From Succinivibrio sp. (GTDB taxonomy: Bacteria > Pseudomonadota > Gammaproteobacteria > Enterobacterales > Succinivibrionaceae), in the NCBI GenBank assembly GCA_017959135.1, contig JAGDBH010000216.1:1-7852 (forward strand): DNA of 7,852 nt, read 5' to 3'. A program made the position numbers and the translations under genes. Of the stretch, positions 7,351 through 7,852 are shown in pieces. The notes beneath the pieces are model-generated. The model ran no database searches, had not been told where the DNA came from, and saw only the letters and a program-made list of their open reading frames with translations. Every line of letters begins with the position of its first letter. The first letter of the stretch is position 1.

Positions 7351-7397
7351 AAAGACCTTGTCCTTCATTCTTTAAAAAAATGGACAAGGTCTTTTTT
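7351..7397 (+). terminator. Strong intrinsic terminator of secA
   Basis: A 13-bp stem AAAGACCTTGTCC (7351-7363) pairs with GGACAAGGTCTTT (7382-7394), with an 18-base AT-rich loop, and runs into TTTTTT (7392-7397). It starts 30 bases after the secA stop and implies that secA is the last gene of its unit. The other strand lacks a matching long T-run, so it is mainly one-way. Confidence 0.92.
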
Positions 7398-7439
7398 CTT
7401 ATTTTTCAAGTTTTTTTAGGATTTTTTTTTATAAATTGC

Positions 7440-7468
7440 TTGACTGAAATACGGCTATATGGTTTAAT
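7440..7468 (+). promoter_or_regulatory. Promoter of tRNA-Phe
   Basis: The -35 TTGACT (7440-7445) and -10 TTTAAT (7463-7468) each match consensus at five of six bases with the ideal 17-base spacing. A TG at 7460-7461 adds an extended -10, and T-rich DNA (7391-7430) upstream could act as an UP element. The transcript would start only a few bases before the tRNA. Confidence 0.8.
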
Positions 7469-7478
7469 AACCGCCGTT

Positions 7479-7554
7479 GCCCAGATAGCTCAGTCGGTAG
7501 AGCAGGGGATTGAAAATCCCCGTGTCGGCGGTTCGATTCCGTCTCTGGGCACCA
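7479..7554 (+). tRNA. tRNA-Phe (anticodon GAA)
   Basis: The 76-base cloverleaf has the acceptor stem GCCCAGA (7479-7485) paired with TCTGGGC (7544-7550). The D-arm matches the one in the Gly gene (GCTCAGTCGGTAGAGC), the anticodon stem is GGGGA/TCCCC with loop TTGAAAA and anticodon GAA at 7512-7514, and the T-loop is TTCGATT. A7551 is the discriminator, and CCA (7552-7554) is encoded. It reads UUC and UUU and nearly matches E. coli tRNA-Phe. I see no clear intrinsic terminator after it; the T-run at 7612-7619 has no good stem. Confidence 0.97.
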
Positions 7555-7733
7555 TCCAAATGAGATAATTCCCTTAATTCCAATTCATAAATAAACTTTT
7601 ATAGCGTTATTGTTTTTTTGTAAAATATATGACACTTTTTTGAGTTTTGTCATTAGTAAAATCCTTATACAACAACAAGTAAACAAAATTTCTTTGTTTT
7701 TTGGGATGTTAAAAAAATATCTCAATTATTGTC
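7555..7733. other. Gene-free AT-rich spacer after tRNA-Phe
   Basis: No gene is supported here. There is an inverted repeat ATGACA (7629-7634) / TGTCAT (7648-7653), and the 9-base TTGTCATTA occurs at 7647-7655 and again at 7729-7737, the second copy overlapping the -35 region of the promoter at 7734-7762. A 16-codon frame from 7706 has no ribosome-binding site and is not called. Confidence 0.5.
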
Positions 7734-7762
7734 ATTACATTGTGCAATATTTTTAATATAAT
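7734..7762 (+). promoter_or_regulatory. Promoter reading out of the right edge, stable-RNA type
   Basis: A perfect TATAAT (7757-7762) has ATTACA (7734-7739; four of six matches) at a 17-base spacing. The GCGCG directly after the -10 recalls the GC-rich discriminator of rRNA and tRNA promoters, such as rrnB P1 of E. coli. Upstream DNA is very AT-rich. No gene follows inside the window, so the target is unknown. Confidence 0.55.
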
Positions 7763-7787
7763 ATGCGCGTCTTTCAAGAATGTGCTT

Positions 7788-7821
7788 ATAAATACCAATG
7801 GAGTCAATCTTTGGTATTTGT
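7788..7821 (+). other. Hairpin in the leader downstream of the right-edge promoter
   Basis: AAATACCAA (7790-7798) pairs with TTGGTATTT (7811-7819), extended by two further pairs, around a 12-base loop. A second small hairpin, TTCTTC-TTT-GAAGAA (7831-7845), follows. Only four Ts follow the first stem, so termination is unlikely. It could be rRNA-leader or 5' UTR structure; the window ends too early to say. Confidence 0.4.
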
Positions 7822-7852
7822 TTTAACGGTTTCTTCTTTGAAGAACTTGTCA

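Noticed and set aside
7147..7368. 73-codon minus-strand open frame over the secA 3' end
   Set aside because: It is antisense to the conserved zinc tail of SecA and to the terminator, with no independent support.
4263..7554. tRNA-Gly and tRNA-Phe as attachment sites of an integrated element
   Set aside because: Neither tRNA 3' end is repeated in the window, no integrase or foreign gene is present, and the DNA between them is secA.
7380..7568. 62-codon plus-strand open frame after secA
   Set aside because: It starts inside the secA terminator and runs through the whole tRNA-Phe gene; part of its translation is just the tRNA sequence.
7706..7756. 16-codon frame before the right-edge promoter
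   Set aside because: No ribosome-binding site, overlaps the promoter hexamers, and has a composition expected of random AT-rich DNA.

Overview
The window looks like ordinary core chromosome of an AT-rich, anaerobically respiring gammaproteobacterium. FrdA, FrdB, FrdC, SecA and both tRNAs closely resemble their Escherichia coli counterparts as I recall them, yet the intergenic DNA is very AT-rich and FrdC and Psd are fairly divergent. A succinate-forming anaerobe of the Succinivibrionaceae type would fit. That placement is inference from gene content and base composition; no marker here proves it.

Left part (1-4092, minus strand): frdC (cut by the window edge), frdB and frdA form a tight frdABC(D) fumarate reductase operon with a 1-base overlap and a 1-base gap. 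frdD is expected beyond position 1. The operon is preceded by a 229-base AT-rich spacer holding a probable promoter and a cluster of palindromes. Upstream of that, on the same strand, lies psd (phosphatidylserine decarboxylase) with its own probable promoter and a hairpin next to its ribosome-binding site.

Middle (4221-4375, plus strand): a tRNA-Gly(GCC) gene with a near-perfect promoter and an intrinsic terminator, transcribed divergently from psd. The order and orientation frd(-), psd(-), tRNA-Gly GCC(+) is a shortened version of the E. coli 94-min segment frdABCD ... psd-rsgA-orn-glyVXY.

Right part (4376-7852, plus strand): a gene-free stretch with the probable secA promoter, then secA (preprotein translocase ATPase) without a visible secM, then a strong terminator, and tRNA-Phe(GAA) with its own promoter. 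The last ~300 bases are AT-rich and contain a promoter with a GC-rich discriminator reading out of the window, so another transcription unit (possibly a stable-RNA operon) probably starts there.

Functionally, the Frd enzyme is the terminal reductase of fumarate respiration in the inner membrane, Psd makes the phosphatidylethanolamine of that membrane, SecA drives protein export across it, and the tRNAs serve translation. I found no mobile element, CRISPR array, defence system or clearly new system. The points worth a second look are regulatory DNA (the palindromes upstream of frdA, the psd leader hairpin, the secA leader without SecM) and a few residue changes.
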